From JAIBBV01 sp044347745 (GTDB lineage: Bacteria; Bdellovibrionota_C; UBA2361; JAFLCA01): a DNA stretch of 64,000 bases. The stretch spans positions 1-64,000 of the forward strand of contig JBIKUD010000003.1 of NCBI GenBank assembly GCA_044347745.1, read 5' to 3'. The notes beneath the pieces are model-generated. The model was not told the DNA's origin. It did no database searches and saw nothing but the letters and a program-made list of their open reading frames with translations. The translations under genes were made by a program, and so were the position numbers. Below, one piece after another: positions 1 through 7,640 of this stretch (its first letter is position 1; the number at the start of each line of letters is the position of its first letter).

Positions 1-35
1 CTGGGATGCAATGCTCGCACGCAGACGATCATGAT

Positions 36-172
36 TCTCATCCCATTCTCACTTCAACGTAATTTGATTTTCCACGAGGCTTTGATAGTCTCGTGTGCGA
101 ACTGCGAACCTTAAAGATTGCAGGTGAGAACAGTCAGTTCTGTCTTTGTATTCTCACCCTGTTCTCACTGAG
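36..172. repeat. Paired TTCTCA-type direct repeats (possible integrase arm sites)
   Basis: Two similar blocks, TTCTCATCCCATTCTCAC near 36-55 and TTCTCACCCTGTTCTCAC near 151-169, each contain two TTCTCA units. They sit just outside the tRNA-Leu 3' fragment, on the side where an integrated element would lie. Arm-type integrase sites commonly look like this, but no integrase is in view, so the role is inference. Confidence 0.3.
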
Positions 173-225
173 GAAACGTGTTTGTAAGTTGCTGAAATGA
201 ACTGATTTTCAGTTTACCCAAGCTT

Positions 226-282
226 CTTAAAATCCTGGGCTGCGAAAGCGGCGTGCCGGTTCAATTCCGGCTCTCGGCACCA
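226..282 (+). pseudogene. tRNA-Leu(UAA) 3' half (att-site scar)
   Basis: The sequence reads as the 3' half of a class II tRNA. It has an anticodon loop CTTAAAA at 226-232 (anticodon TAA at 228-230), a 3' anticodon stem TCCTG, a long variable arm containing GCTGCGAAAGC, a T-arm GCCGG-TTCAATT-CCGGC at 255-271, the 3' acceptor strand TCTCGGC at 272-278, discriminator A and an encoded CCA at 280-282. The bases upstream of 226 do not pair with it, and there is no D-arm or 5' acceptor strand, so the gene is cut inside the anticodon loop. Anticodon loops and 3' ends of tRNA genes are standard integration sites. The orientation suggests an element to the left of the window, with the intact gene re-formed at its far end. 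Confidence 0.75.
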
Positions 283-343
283 CCACTGAAGCTATTTATT
301 CGCGGCATTTGCTGCAGTCTGCGAATTTGGGAATTCCACAAAA

Positions 344-405
344 CCCGCCGGAGCCTTGGTGCAGATGTTTCAAGACTGCACCTACGTACGCGGCGTAGGA
401 GGGCT
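344..405 (+). repeat. Degenerate intergenic repeat A, copy 1
   Basis: Begins CCCGCCGGAGCCTTGGTG and runs about 62 bases. A second copy at 656-720 differs at only a few positions. No protein is supported here. It belongs to the mosaic of short repeats surrounding the abiE genes. Confidence 0.7.
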
Positions 406-486
406 CGGCAGTATAGATTAGTCAGATTCCTCGCCAGCTCGGAATCAGCCTACTGTTACGGCTGGCTCTTTGTCGCTTCGCGACTG

Positions 487-552
487 CCAGCTCGTCCCCG
501 CGCTTGCGCGCTGCCCCTGAAAGGGGCGCCGAGAGCCGGAATTGAACCAATA
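487..552 (+). repeat. Palindromic repeat B with tRNA-like tail, copy 1
   Basis: Contains two small palindromes (CGCGC-TT-GCGCG and GCCCCT-GAA-AGGGGC) followed at 528-548 by the exact reverse complement of the T-arm and acceptor 3' strand of the tRNA-Leu fragment (258-278). The same unit of about 66 bases recurs at 2459-2524, and a truncated one lies at 609-640. It resembles a REP-type or tRNA-derived mobile repeat. Confidence 0.75.
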
Positions 553-608
553 AGCAGAGTAATTCCGGAGCAAGAGCGACTAGCTCTTGCGGGCTCTCGG
601 CATTTCCA

Positions 609-640
609 CCCCGCGCTTGCGCGCTGCCCCTGAAAGGGGC
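609..640 (+). repeat. Palindromic repeat B, truncated copy
   Basis: Carries only the two palindromes of repeat B (CGCGCTTGCGCG and GCCCCTGAAAGGGGC). The tRNA-like tail is missing, although GGCTCTCGGCA, another tRNA-Leu acceptor piece, lies just upstream at about 591-601. Confidence 0.65.
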
Positions 641-655
641 AACCGCTCGGCTTGC

Positions 656-720
656 CCCGCCGGAGCCTTGGTGTAGATGATTCAAGACAGCACCTAGTTA
701 CGCGGCGAAGGAGGGCGCTC
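656..720 (+). repeat. Degenerate intergenic repeat A, copy 2
   Basis: Second copy of the unit at 344-405, with a few substitutions and one or two indels. Both copies are followed by text rich in CTGCCAGCTC. The interval 720-865 has nothing else that could be identified. Confidence 0.7.
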
Positions 721-864
721 TGTTACTTCGCAACTGCCAGCTCCCCTGCCCCTTAGAGAGGCAGCAGAGCTGGAATCGAAACTCCGCCGGATTAGGGAAC
801 ACTTTCTCAAATGTGTATCTGTCCGAGATTCTGGTTCTGAGCCAGAAATATAGCATATTTCGTG

Positions 865-912
865 ATTTATATAAGATGACACGTTTTCAAAAATGTGTCA
901 TCTTATATAAAT
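865..912. promoter_or_regulatory. Large palindrome, likely AbiEi operator
   Basis: Perfect inverted repeat with 18-base arms, ATTTATATAAGATGACAC at 865-882 and its complement at 895-912, separated by 12 bases. The right arm runs into the abiEi start codon at 911. AbiEi-family antitoxins are known to repress their own promoter through inverted repeats, so this is the expected autoregulatory site. AT-rich TATATAA elements in both arms could supply the -10 box. Confidence 0.75.
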
Positions 913-1480
913 GATTGATAGTCTTCCAAAGACCCTTCTGGGGAAAGCATTCACTTTTAAAGAAGCCTGCAATAAGGGGCTAACTCAGTATGCTATTCAA
1001 AAGCTTCTTGCGAGTGGGGTGATCCAAAAGCTGGAGCGCGGACTCTACAGCTCCGTTGATGAAGATTTATCAGATGAAGAGGACTATCGCAGAGCGGTGA
1101 AGCGAGTCGGTAAGCCTGCTGTTGTTTGTTTACTTTCTGCACTCAGCTACTACGAGCTAACTGATACTATTCCCAGACAAGTCTGGCTGATGGTACCTAA
1201 AGAAAAACGAGTTAAGAGTAAGAGCGTGAAACTGTATCGAGCTCGTGCCCCTCAGTGGAAGGTCGGAATTTTATCGAAAGAGGGCTATTCGATAACCTCA
1301 ATTGAGCGAACCATTGTTGACGCGCTGACTTTAAAAACACTTTTATCACCTCGCATGGGTGTTGATGCACTAAAAACAGCAATAGCGAGCAAGAAGACCT
1401 CGGCGAATCGTGTTCTGCAAATTGCATCAGAGTTGGGCGTTAAGCATCGGGTTCTGCCGTACATTGAGGCTCTATCGTGA
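911..1480 (+). CDS. abiEi: AbiEi-type antitoxin / transcriptional repressor
   Basis: 189 aa, a normal size for the AbiEi_4 family. The N-terminal 50 residues form a winged-helix-like segment (start MIDSLPKTLLGKAFTFKEA, then the GVIQKLERGLYSS wing typical of this family). The rest is the C-terminal domain that neutralises the toxin. AbiE is a type IV toxin-antitoxin system linked to phage abortive infection, in which AbiEi represses the operon. The gene directly precedes the AbiEii toxin gene, and the two reading frames overlap by 4 bases (GTGA). The start codon lies within the operator palindrome and no Shine-Dalgarno is visible, so translation from a very short leader or leaderless mRNA is possible. 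Confidence 0.85.
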   Translation: MIDSLPKTLLGKAFTFKEACNKGLTQYAIQKLLASGVIQKLERGLYSSVDEDLSDEEDYRRAVKRVGKPAVVCLLSALSYYELTDTIPRQVWLMVPKEKRVKSKSVKLYRARAPQWKVGILSKEGYSITSIERTIVDALTLKTLLSPRMGVDALKTAIASKKTSANRVLQIASELGVKHRVLPYIEALS

Positions 1481-2349
1481 CGATGAGCGAGAAAAGCAAG
1501 GATGTTCTGCGTGCATTGGCAAAGCTCTCGAAAGTCTCGGTGCTATCGATCAATGAACTGCGAGTCGTGCTCGCACTTGAAAGGGTCGTTGCTCGTATCG
1601 AAGCTCATAAAGTGCTTCGGGAGAAGCTTATTTTTAAGGGCGGTTTTGTGCTCTTAAAGTCCTTCGATAGTCAGCGATTTACCCGTGATCTCGATGCGCT
1701 TGCATCTGATATGCCGAAGGCAAAGCTTTTGTCTCAAGTCAAAGAGGCATTGGATGTCGACCTCGACGATGGTCTTTACTTTGCTGAACCTGAAATGGAG
1801 AACTTGATTGATCAGGGCCAATATGGCGGTTATCGAGTAAGAGTTCCTTTTCAGATTGGTCCATTGCCAGCTGATGCACATAAAATAAAAAAGCTTTCTC
1901 GAGTACATCTTGATGTCGGATTCGGTGATGTAATTTTAGGTAAGCCAAAACGCACCAAGATGGCGCCAGTTATTCAAGCTGAAAGAGCTGTTTCGTGGAA
2001 GGTCTACCCGATTGAGAGCATTTATGCCGAAAAGCTGGAAACGCTTGTTAGTCGAGCCTCAGCGAATTCTCGAGCCAAAGATCTTTTCGATCTAGTTATT
2101 CTGTTCGACCAGGTCAAAGCTAGCACTAAATTGGGTTCCGCTATTCGTAAAACCTTTTCTAATAGAGAAACGGAGTTGCCAGTATCATTTTCAGGGTTCT
2201 TTGAGACCTTAGATCTGACGATTCTTGAGCGTTCCTGGGGTAGTGTTGAGCTTTCAGGTGGCAAGATGACCTTTGCAAACTGCAAGAGAAGTCTTGCATC
2301 GGTTCTCAAGGGTGTAGATGCAATTCTCACCAAAAAAACTAAGCGCTAA
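1477..2349 (+). CDS. abiEii: AbiEii/AbiGii-type nucleotidyltransferase toxin
   Basis: 290 aa, the usual AbiEii length. The nucleotidyltransferase (DUF1814) signature is present near residues 52-72: KGG-F-LLK followed by RFTRDLDAL, whose Asp pair would bind metal. The second conserved block, EKLETLVSRA..NSRAKDLFDL, sits near residue 190. Family members transfer nucleotides to tRNA or GTP and halt growth when not neutralised by AbiEi. The frame opens with GTG overlapping the antitoxin stop. An ATG two codons later (1483) is an alternative start. Translational coupling with abiEi is likely. Confidence 0.85.
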   Translation: MTMSEKSKDVLRALAKLSKVSVLSINELRVVLALERVVARIEAHKVLREKLIFKGGFVLLKSFDSQRFTRDLDALASDMPKAKLLSQVKEALDVDLDDGLYFAEPEMENLIDQGQYGGYRVRVPFQIGPLPADAHKIKKLSRVHLDVGFGDVILGKPKRTKMAPVIQAERAVSWKVYPIESIYAEKLETLVSRASANSRAKDLFDLVILFDQVKASTKLGSAIRKTFSNRETELPVSFSGFFETLDLTILERSWGSVELSGGKMTFANCKRSLASVLKGVDAILTKKTKR

Positions 2350-2364
2350 TCGTTCTCATTTCAT

Positions 2365-2377
2365 GCTTCTTAAAATC
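2365..2377 (+). repeat. 13-bp direct repeat of the tRNA anticodon-loop junction
   Basis: GCTTCTTAAAATC here is identical to 222-234, where it spans the break point in the tRNA-Leu fragment. The two copies bracket the abiE genes and the repeats. It could be a recombination core, but a 13-mer match can also arise by chance in a window of this size. Confidence 0.35.
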
Positions 2378-2458
2378 AGTGCTCCGAGAAGGCGCCTTGT
2401 CTCCCGTAGCCTCGGTCAATGAGCGTTCGTGGCGTAGGCGGATCAGCAAGATTCCTCG

Positions 2459-2524
2459 CCAGCTCGTCCCCGCGCTTGCGCGCTGCCCCTGAAAGGGGCG
2501 CCGAGAGCCGGAATTGAACCAATA
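2459..2524 (+). repeat. Palindromic repeat B with tRNA-like tail, copy 2
   Basis: Near-identical copy of 487-552, including both palindromes and the 21-base tRNA-Leu 3' tail in reverse complement (2500-2520). It is preceded by GATTCCTCGCCAGCTCG, which is also found near 425-441. Copies 1 and 2 flank the abiE pair as direct repeats. The rest of 2350-2685 holds nothing recognisable. Confidence 0.75.
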
Positions 2525-2685
2525 TACCGCTCAAAAAATGAACTTCTGTCGTTAGCCACCTTAAGCCTGATGTGAGCGCTATATACGGCACCGCAGCGAA
2601 GCTTAAAAACTAGAATCAACATGATGCCAATCATCCTTGATAGATAGATTTTGGAGTAAAAGATCCCCAAACAAAGGGAGATTTT

Positions 2686-2844
2686 ATGACTTTATCTACA
2701 ATATTATTGGTAGTTCTAATTCTGATGCTTGTGGGTGCCTTGCCGCAGTGGCCGCACAGTCGAAGCTGGGGGTACGGTCCAAGTGGAGGCCTCGGTCTTG
2801 TATTGATTGTACTATTAATCTTGGCGCTGACCGGGCGGATCTAG
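2686..2844 (+). CDS. DUF3309-family small membrane protein
   Basis: 52 aa. It starts MTLSTILLVVLILMLVGALP, followed by QWPHSRSWGYGPSGG and a second hydrophobic stretch ending in LTGRI. The two membrane segments around a WPHSRSWGYGPSGG loop are the hallmark of DUF3309, a short protein of unknown function found mostly in stress-related islands. A Shine-Dalgarno GGGAG at 2676-2680 is well placed for ATG 2686. A longer overlapping frame in another phase is spurious. It opens the stress-type cluster. Confidence 0.85.
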   Translation: MTLSTILLVVLILMLVGALPQWPHSRSWGYGPSGGLGLVLIVLLILALTGRI

Positions 2845-3037
2845 CCGATTTGCTATCCATAGAAAACATATAGCCAATAGTTAGGAATTTGGATTCCCGT
2901 GCTTGAAGTTTTGGCAGTTTGACTGCGGTTTTAGTTCAAACTCCTTGTGAAAGAATAAATAAAATGTTGGCAGCTAAAAGTTTACGTTTGTCGGCAGCTT
3001 ATATAATGGCGAACCGAGTCGATGACAAAGGAATTTT

Positions 3038-3430
3038 ATGAAAGGATTTATACAAAACATTGAAGAGCTCGCCATCGAGAATCAAGAGTTTCGCCGTGTC
3101 CTCTACACTGCAAAACATTTCCAGTTAGTTGTCATGGCGTTAAATCCTAAAGAAGAGATCGGGGCGGAAGTTCACACTCTAGATCAGTTCTTCCGCGTCG
3201 AGGAGGGGACTGGAGATGCCATTCTTGATGGAGTTCGGACCCATATCCAGGCTGGCTTTGCATTGGTCGTTCCCGCAGGAGCAAAACACAACATTATCAA
3301 TACTGGCACTGTTCCGCTTAAACTCTATACAATGTATGCGCCTCCGAACCACAGGGACGAAGTAGTTCACCATACTCGAGCTGATGCGGAATCCGACAAC
3401 GAGCACTTCGATGGAAAGACGACCGAATAA
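3038..3430 (+). CDS. Cupin-domain protein
   Basis: 130 aa single-domain cupin. The first cupin motif is around residues 43-63 (EIGAEVHTLDQFFRVEEGTG, with one His and a Glu as likely metal ligands) and the second around 78-90 (VPAGAKHNIINTG). Small cupins of this type are metal-binding isomerase/dioxygenase-fold proteins. The substrate cannot be read from the sequence. AAGGA six bases before the ATG supports the start. It converges on the AI-2E-type permease with a gap of only 9 bases and has no recognisable terminator. Confidence 0.8.
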   Translation: MKGFIQNIEELAIENQEFRRVLYTAKHFQLVVMALNPKEEIGAEVHTLDQFFRVEEGTGDAILDGVRTHIQAGFALVVPAGAKHNIINTGTVPLKLYTMYAPPNHRDEVVHHTRADAESDNEHFDGKTTE

Positions 3431-3439
3431 CGCTATAGA

Positions 3440-4510
3440 TTAGATTCCGCCAGCGTGATTGGGGCTTTGGTTGACATGCCTTATCCACACACTATGAGCC
3501 AACGCAAGTACGATCGGTCCTACAAAAAGACCAACCATGCCAAAGGCTGCGATGCCGCCAATCCCACCAAAGAAGGCCAGCAGTATCGGAAGATTTGTGC
3601 CCTGGCTAATGAAAAAAGAACGGACTAGGTTATCAACTGTGCTCACTACTGCGATACCCCACACCGCAAGACCAATGCCATAATACCAGGGCGCGGCGCC
3701 AAGCAGCATAAATACTGAAATGGGCAAATATAAAATGGCGGGGCCATACGGCAATAATCCAAGAAGTATTGTCAAGGCACCTAAGAGCAGAGGTAAGGGA
3801 ACATCGCAAACATAATATCCAATTCCAGCTAGAATCCCTTGGCTAATCGCGGCGCCCACTTCGCCAAAAACAACTCCTCGAACCGTATCCCAAGATGTTT
3901 GCACGAGGGCTACGTAATAATTTCCTCCCATGCGCTGCGCAGCGACAATAAGCTGTGCGCTGAGGATATCTCCATAACGGAAAAAGAAATAAGAGGAGAA
4001 GATGGTGAGGCCTATGTTTACCAGTAGTCCCCAAAGTCCAAGCGTGGCGAAAGAGACGACGGAAATGATTTGCGGTTGATATTCGTCCAATAGGCGGGAG
4101 ATCTCGCCTGTCTTACTGGCACCCTGAGCTATCACCATTTCAATATATTCATTAAGCCATGTGAAATGCCGAAGCGATTCCGGCAAGGCGATGTCTCCCT
4201 TGGCTGCGGACTCTCGGAGCAATGTAACTAATCGACCCACTTCAGATGCCAGCCCAAGGGAAGTTGGAAGGACAATACCCAGAATGAGAACTGCCAGGAG
4301 CACTGTCATCACAACTGCAGCAAGAGCCTCACTCCGAAATGGAATCTTACGCCGAAAGTACATGTTAAGCGGCCAAGCTGTAAGTGTGACCACTGAAACC
4401 CAAACAAGGGCATGCAAAAAAGGGCGAAGTACGAAAAATACTGCTACGGCAAGAATGACGAGAGCCGACAAGCGAATGAATGGATAGGGTGCTAGCTCTT
4501 TGTTTGTCAT
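3440..4510 (-). CDS. AI-2E family transporter (PerM/YdiK-like)
   Basis: 356 aa integral membrane protein. Hydrophobic helices occur at about residues 8-30 and 60-85, followed by a soluble segment (about 90-140) and five or more further helices to residue 340. The order of an N-terminal hairpin, an extracytoplasmic insert and a helical C-terminal half is that of the AI-2E/PerM family. Members have been linked to autoinducer export or Na+/H+ exchange, so the substrate is uncertain. It is transcribed toward the cupin gene. Confidence 0.8.
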   Translation of the reverse strand: MTNKELAPYPFIRLSALVILAVAVFFVLRPFLHALVWVSVVTLTAWPLNMYFRRKIPFRSEALAAVVMTVLLAVLILGIVLPTSLGLASEVGRLVTLLRESAAKGDIALPESLRHFTWLNEYIEMVIAQGASKTGEISRLLDEYQPQIISVVSFATLGLWGLLVNIGLTIFSSYFFFRYGDILSAQLIVAAQRMGGNYYVALVQTSWDTVRGVVFGEVGAAISQGILAGIGYYVCDVPLPLLLGALTILLGLLPYGPAILYLPISVFMLLGAAPWYYGIGLAVWGIAVVSTVDNLVRSFFISQGTNLPILLAFFGGIGGIAAFGMVGLFVGPIVLALAHSVWIRHVNQSPNHAGGI

Positions 4511-5012
4511 GCTGAACTTGTTGATTACTTTTGGTAATCAATTTAGCACAGTGCCTTCCTTAATAATACGTGTTTAAAAGCGGGACTCTAGAATCCGGCG
4601 TGTTCGTTGACGAGAATGCTTAGTAGTAGCGTGTTGAAAGCCTCTGAAGCAGGATTGAAGATCGCCAAGCGCATCTTTTTTTACACCAAGTATGTACCTC
4701 CGGCGGAACTTTTGAAAGCAATTTTTGCGGCGAAAAAAGTGTTGTTGATTAAAATTTAAGGAGAATAATAATGTAGATATTATCTAGATAGTAATGCCAC
4801 TGGCAATAAATTTATGCACCAATCTCCGCTTTCTCCCAATATTTACTCTGAGCTAAAATCTCGACTGCCCAAACAAAATGACCTCGCCGTTAAAGGCGCA
4901 GCAGCAATGGTTGTATAGACCATTACTGCCGCACTTGTTGGCGCCATAAAACTGATTTAGTTTAGGCCCAGCGCTAACTGGGCTACAGGTTGCGAGGGCT
5001 ATCCTTCAGGCC
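4511..5012. other. Intergenic region with two weak peptide-like remnants
   Basis: No convincing gene. On the + strand, 4616-4759 could encode a 47-residue basic hydrophobic peptide beginning MLSSSVLKASEAGLK. It is followed by a Shine-Dalgarno-like GGAG and an ATG immediately followed by TAG. From 4815 a second frame (start MHQSPLSPNIYSELK) meets an amber stop at 4914-4919 and then continues open to another stop. These read like decayed small genes in an island that contains other broken genes, but no family was recognised. Confidence 0.4.
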
Positions 5013-5597
5013 TTATTCCTGTTTCTCGCTAGTTCTGCCGCGAGCTTTTACCTTCTTGAGCGGCAACACAACTTCTTCATTCAGGTCTCGTACCGACGTT
5101 GCTAAGTCAGCCAATGCTGCATTTTGAAGAATGGGCTTGGCACACATCGTTAGCAGCGCATCCGCGCCTTGTTCTTCACCTAATATCTGACACAACACAT
5201 TCGCTACATCGAGATCCCCAATTTGCCTAGCTAGCAATTTGGCATTGCCGTAAGCGGCGATTTCATAATGTTCAATCTTCTGGGAAAGGATGATTAGACT
5301 GAGGTCAGCACGTAATTCTTCCTTCTGTTTGCCAGAGGACATCTTTTCTTCACCTTCTTCCACTAAGCCAAGCATGGCTTTGCATGGACTAGTTTTAGCG
5401 TCGGTGCCCAGCATCGCCAAAACGTCCTCTAAGCGAGTAACGTGTGTCTCTGTCTGTTGCAAATGCACTTCAAAGTTCTCCTTTAACATCTGGTCATTTG
5501 CTGCAGCAGCCATTTTTGGCAGTGCTGTCACCAGTAGTCGTTCCGCGTGTAATAAATTTTGGATTTCCTCTACAAGTAGGTCTCTTAGCTGTGACAT
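5013..5597 (-). CDS. DUF892 (YciE/YciF-type) ferritin-like protein
   Basis: 194 aa, all-alpha. The N-terminus (LRDLLVEEIQNLLHAERLL) and the IEHYEIAAYGNAKLLA block near residue 120 are the helix and metal-ligand patterns of the DUF892/YciF ferritin-like family, whose Glu and His residues bind a di-iron centre. Members are stress-induced, often osmotic or oxidative. GAGGGA seven bases upstream supports ATG 5597. It lies 18 bases downstream of the end of the original Mn-catalase frame, so the two were probably one operon. The C-terminal tail is Lys/Arg-rich. Confidence 0.85.
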   Translation of the reverse strand: MSQLRDLLVEEIQNLLHAERLLVTALPKMAAAANDQMLKENFEVHLQQTETHVTRLEDVLAMLGTDAKTSPCKAMLGLVEEGEEKMSSGKQKEELRADLSLIILSQKIEHYEIAAYGNAKLLARQIGDLDVANVLCQILGEEQGADALLTMCAKPILQNAALADLATSVRDLNEEVVLPLKKVKARGRTSEKQE

Positions 5598-5615
5598 TTA
5601 ATTTCCCTCAATTCG

Positions 5616-6439
5616 TTAAAAATTGTTACAAAGTTTTATCTGTCCCTTCGTTATTGGAGATTCAGCTGCTTGCATTGCTGACGCTGCAGGTTCATCCGAA
5701 GAGGACTCCCTGTATCCCTCTTTTTTACCCTTAAAATGACTGAATACGTGTGATTCAACGTACTCCCATTCTGGTCCCCGATTCCAAAGACCTCGGCAGT
5801 CAGGCTCTCCTCGGTCTCCGGTGCCGGTTGAATCATTAAAATATTGGTTCTCAAGCCCTGGCGTCGCTGGCAGGGTACCGATTGAGAATGCAGGCTTTTC
5901 ATGCTTTCAAGAGCTGCTGAAAATGCCTTCATATGAGTAATCTTGCGGTTCATCAGAAATTGTAGTGCATCGATTATTCCCTGATCATCGGAGAAACTAA
6001 TTTGGCGCTCATATACAATCTTAACCCGCGCCTCCGCAGCAATATTATTTATAAGATCTACATCCAACTCGCCGGTTACCATCAAGTAATTGGCTGTCCA
6101 AGCGGTGCCCATGGAGTTAATTAGATTTACACAACCGCCACCGGCAATAGTTAAAAGTGGGTCCGCTTCTGCGGCTTCGCGACTCGATTTAGCAGGCCTT
6201 AGATGCATTCGCGCTAATGTTCCAACAACCTCAAGATGACTCAGTTCTTCGGTACCGATATCCATCAGAAGGTCTTTTCGATACGGGTCGTCGCAGTTTA
6301 TTCCTTGGACAACATACTGCATCGCAGCTGCTAACTCGCCATTTGCTCCGCCAAACTGCTCTAAAAGCATGTCACCACAACGTGGGTCGGCTGCCCCGAT
6401 TCGAACGGTGTACATCAATTTGTTATTGTGGAGAAACAT
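5616..6439 (-). pseudogene. Manganese catalase, frameshifted near 5896-5899
   Basis: Non-haem Mn-catalase, which breaks down H2O2 at a di-manganese centre. The N-terminal 180 residues are typical: E35 in GGANGELAAAM, E65 and H68 in TEELSHLEVVG, E136 in AAEARVK and H169 in KITHMKAF match the five Mn ligands. After ESM (residue 180) the frame goes astray and would end at 5651. In another frame the normal C-terminus continues, starting KPAFSIGTLPATPG, then NQYFNDSTGTGDRGE and WNRGPEWEYV, and ending at TAA 5616-5618. The break falls in an AAAA run, so it is either a real mutation or a sequencing slip. AAAGGA supports the start. All five metal ligands precede the lesion. Confidence 0.85.
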
Positions 6440-6523
6440 AAAGTTCCTTTGATTTCTAAGTTCTGAATATCCTAACTGAATGAGAATTACCTCTGTATGA
6501 CCCCGCTTACTCGAAAGTTGTTA

Positions 6524-6560
6524 GAAAATAAAAAGCCCCCATTTTGTGAGAATGGGGGCT
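6524..6560 (-). terminator. Rho-independent terminator
   Basis: A perfect 10-bp stem AGCCCCCATT (6534-6543) pairs with AATGGGGGCT (6551-6560) around a 7-base loop. On the minus strand it is followed by TTTTTATTTTC. It lies 20 bases after the end of the disordered-protein gene and separates it from the catalase/DUF892 pair. Confidence 0.9.
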
Positions 6561-6580
6561 AGGTTCAAAGCTAACCGATT

Positions 6581-7393
6581 TTAATATCTCGAGTTCGATC
6601 CGCTTCTATTATTCTCGTCGCGCCCTTCACGGCGATCATTTTTGCCATTAAGGCGACTATTCAACGAGCGATTGCCATTTGAATCTCGGTAATTTGGAGA
6701 TTCCTCGCGGGAGCCACCATCGTTGAAACGTCCATTTGCGCCGTTGTGAGATGGATTACGATCGCTATTGTCATGACCATTTTCATGCCCGTTGTCACGA
6801 TTTGGCCTTACTAAAAATCGGCGTCCATCATTTCTGGAGTCCTGTTCGTCGTTATTTTCCTCATCTCGGTAACGCCAGTCGTTCTGGGATGAAGAGGAAT
6901 ACTTCCAATCATTGTCCTCAGCTCGTTGCCGCGACGATGTCCCATTACGCGATCGCTCGGAACAGGTGTTGTCGGAATCCATTCGAGCAAAGCGCTGACC
7001 AGATTCGTCTCTATCGCCGTAGGTATCCAAATTCGATCTGCATCCCGATGATCCATTGAACTCTTGGTCTCCTTGTTCGCTAAATCCGGCAGCTCGTTCA
7101 TTCGCCTGCCTTGACTGCGAATTAGAATCGTTCCTTGGCTCACGTCTTTCATAACTCTCATGTACGGAGTCATGTCGATTCGATCTTTCGTCATTGGCTC
7201 TTGTTCTACTGAAGCGATTGCTTTCATCGCTCTCTCTTTTCATTCCATCATTTACTTCTTGTGCATTTCGACTCGTGTCCTTCTTAGAAAATGACGGTTG
7301 TCCCACTTTATTGGGAAGTCGCTGCGAGTTTTTTGAAGCCTTAGAACCAACAGCACCGTTACTACTATTTCGTTTTGACTTTGCGATTGTCAT
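6581..7393 (-). CDS. Highly hydrophilic, intrinsically disordered protein (hydrophilin-like)
   Basis: 270 aa composed almost only of Asn, Ser, Arg, Asp, Glu and Gly, with no hydrophobic core, signal peptide or membrane segment. It contains repeated DN/RD/SN runs such as DNGHENGHDNSDRNPSHNG near residue 200 and only two Cys. An AGGAGA Shine-Dalgarno six bases upstream of ATG 7393 and a strong terminator downstream argue that it is a real gene. No family was recognised. Composition and setting (Mn-catalase, DUF892, DUF3309) suggest a desiccation or osmotic stress protectant, which is inference. An alternative is an RNA- or DNA-binding disordered protein, given the Arg content. Confidence 0.7.
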   Translation of the reverse strand: MTIAKSKRNSSNGAVGSKASKNSQRLPNKVGQPSFSKKDTSRNAQEVNDGMKRESDESNRFSRTRANDERSNRHDSVHESYERREPRNDSNSQSRQANERAAGFSEQGDQEFNGSSGCRSNLDTYGDRDESGQRFARMDSDNTCSERSRNGTSSRQRAEDNDWKYSSSSQNDWRYRDEENNDEQDSRNDGRRFLVRPNRDNGHENGHDNSDRNPSHNGANGRFNDGGSREESPNYRDSNGNRSLNSRLNGKNDRREGRDENNRSGSNSRY

Positions 7394-7640
7394 ACGTATC
7401 TCCTGTAAAGTTACTATTAACTGCAGGCAGTTTTAACTTTTTTTTCTTGAGCGCCTGCATGACATAAGTCAGGTAATACTGCAGATGGGTTAAGCGTGTG
7501 GAAAATAATGCAGATCTCATCCTTTGGTGGAATTGAGATGAATAAAGCTTAATGCGGTCCTACATGATGAGTGTCATGAAGTTAAACTGGTGCGCATGAA
7601 ACCATATCACACTAAAGTTAACACTTATGGAGCATTCATA

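Noticed and set aside
253..633. Long open frames on both strands across the repeats
   Set aside because: They read through tRNA-derived and palindromic repeats and have no family signature or start signal.
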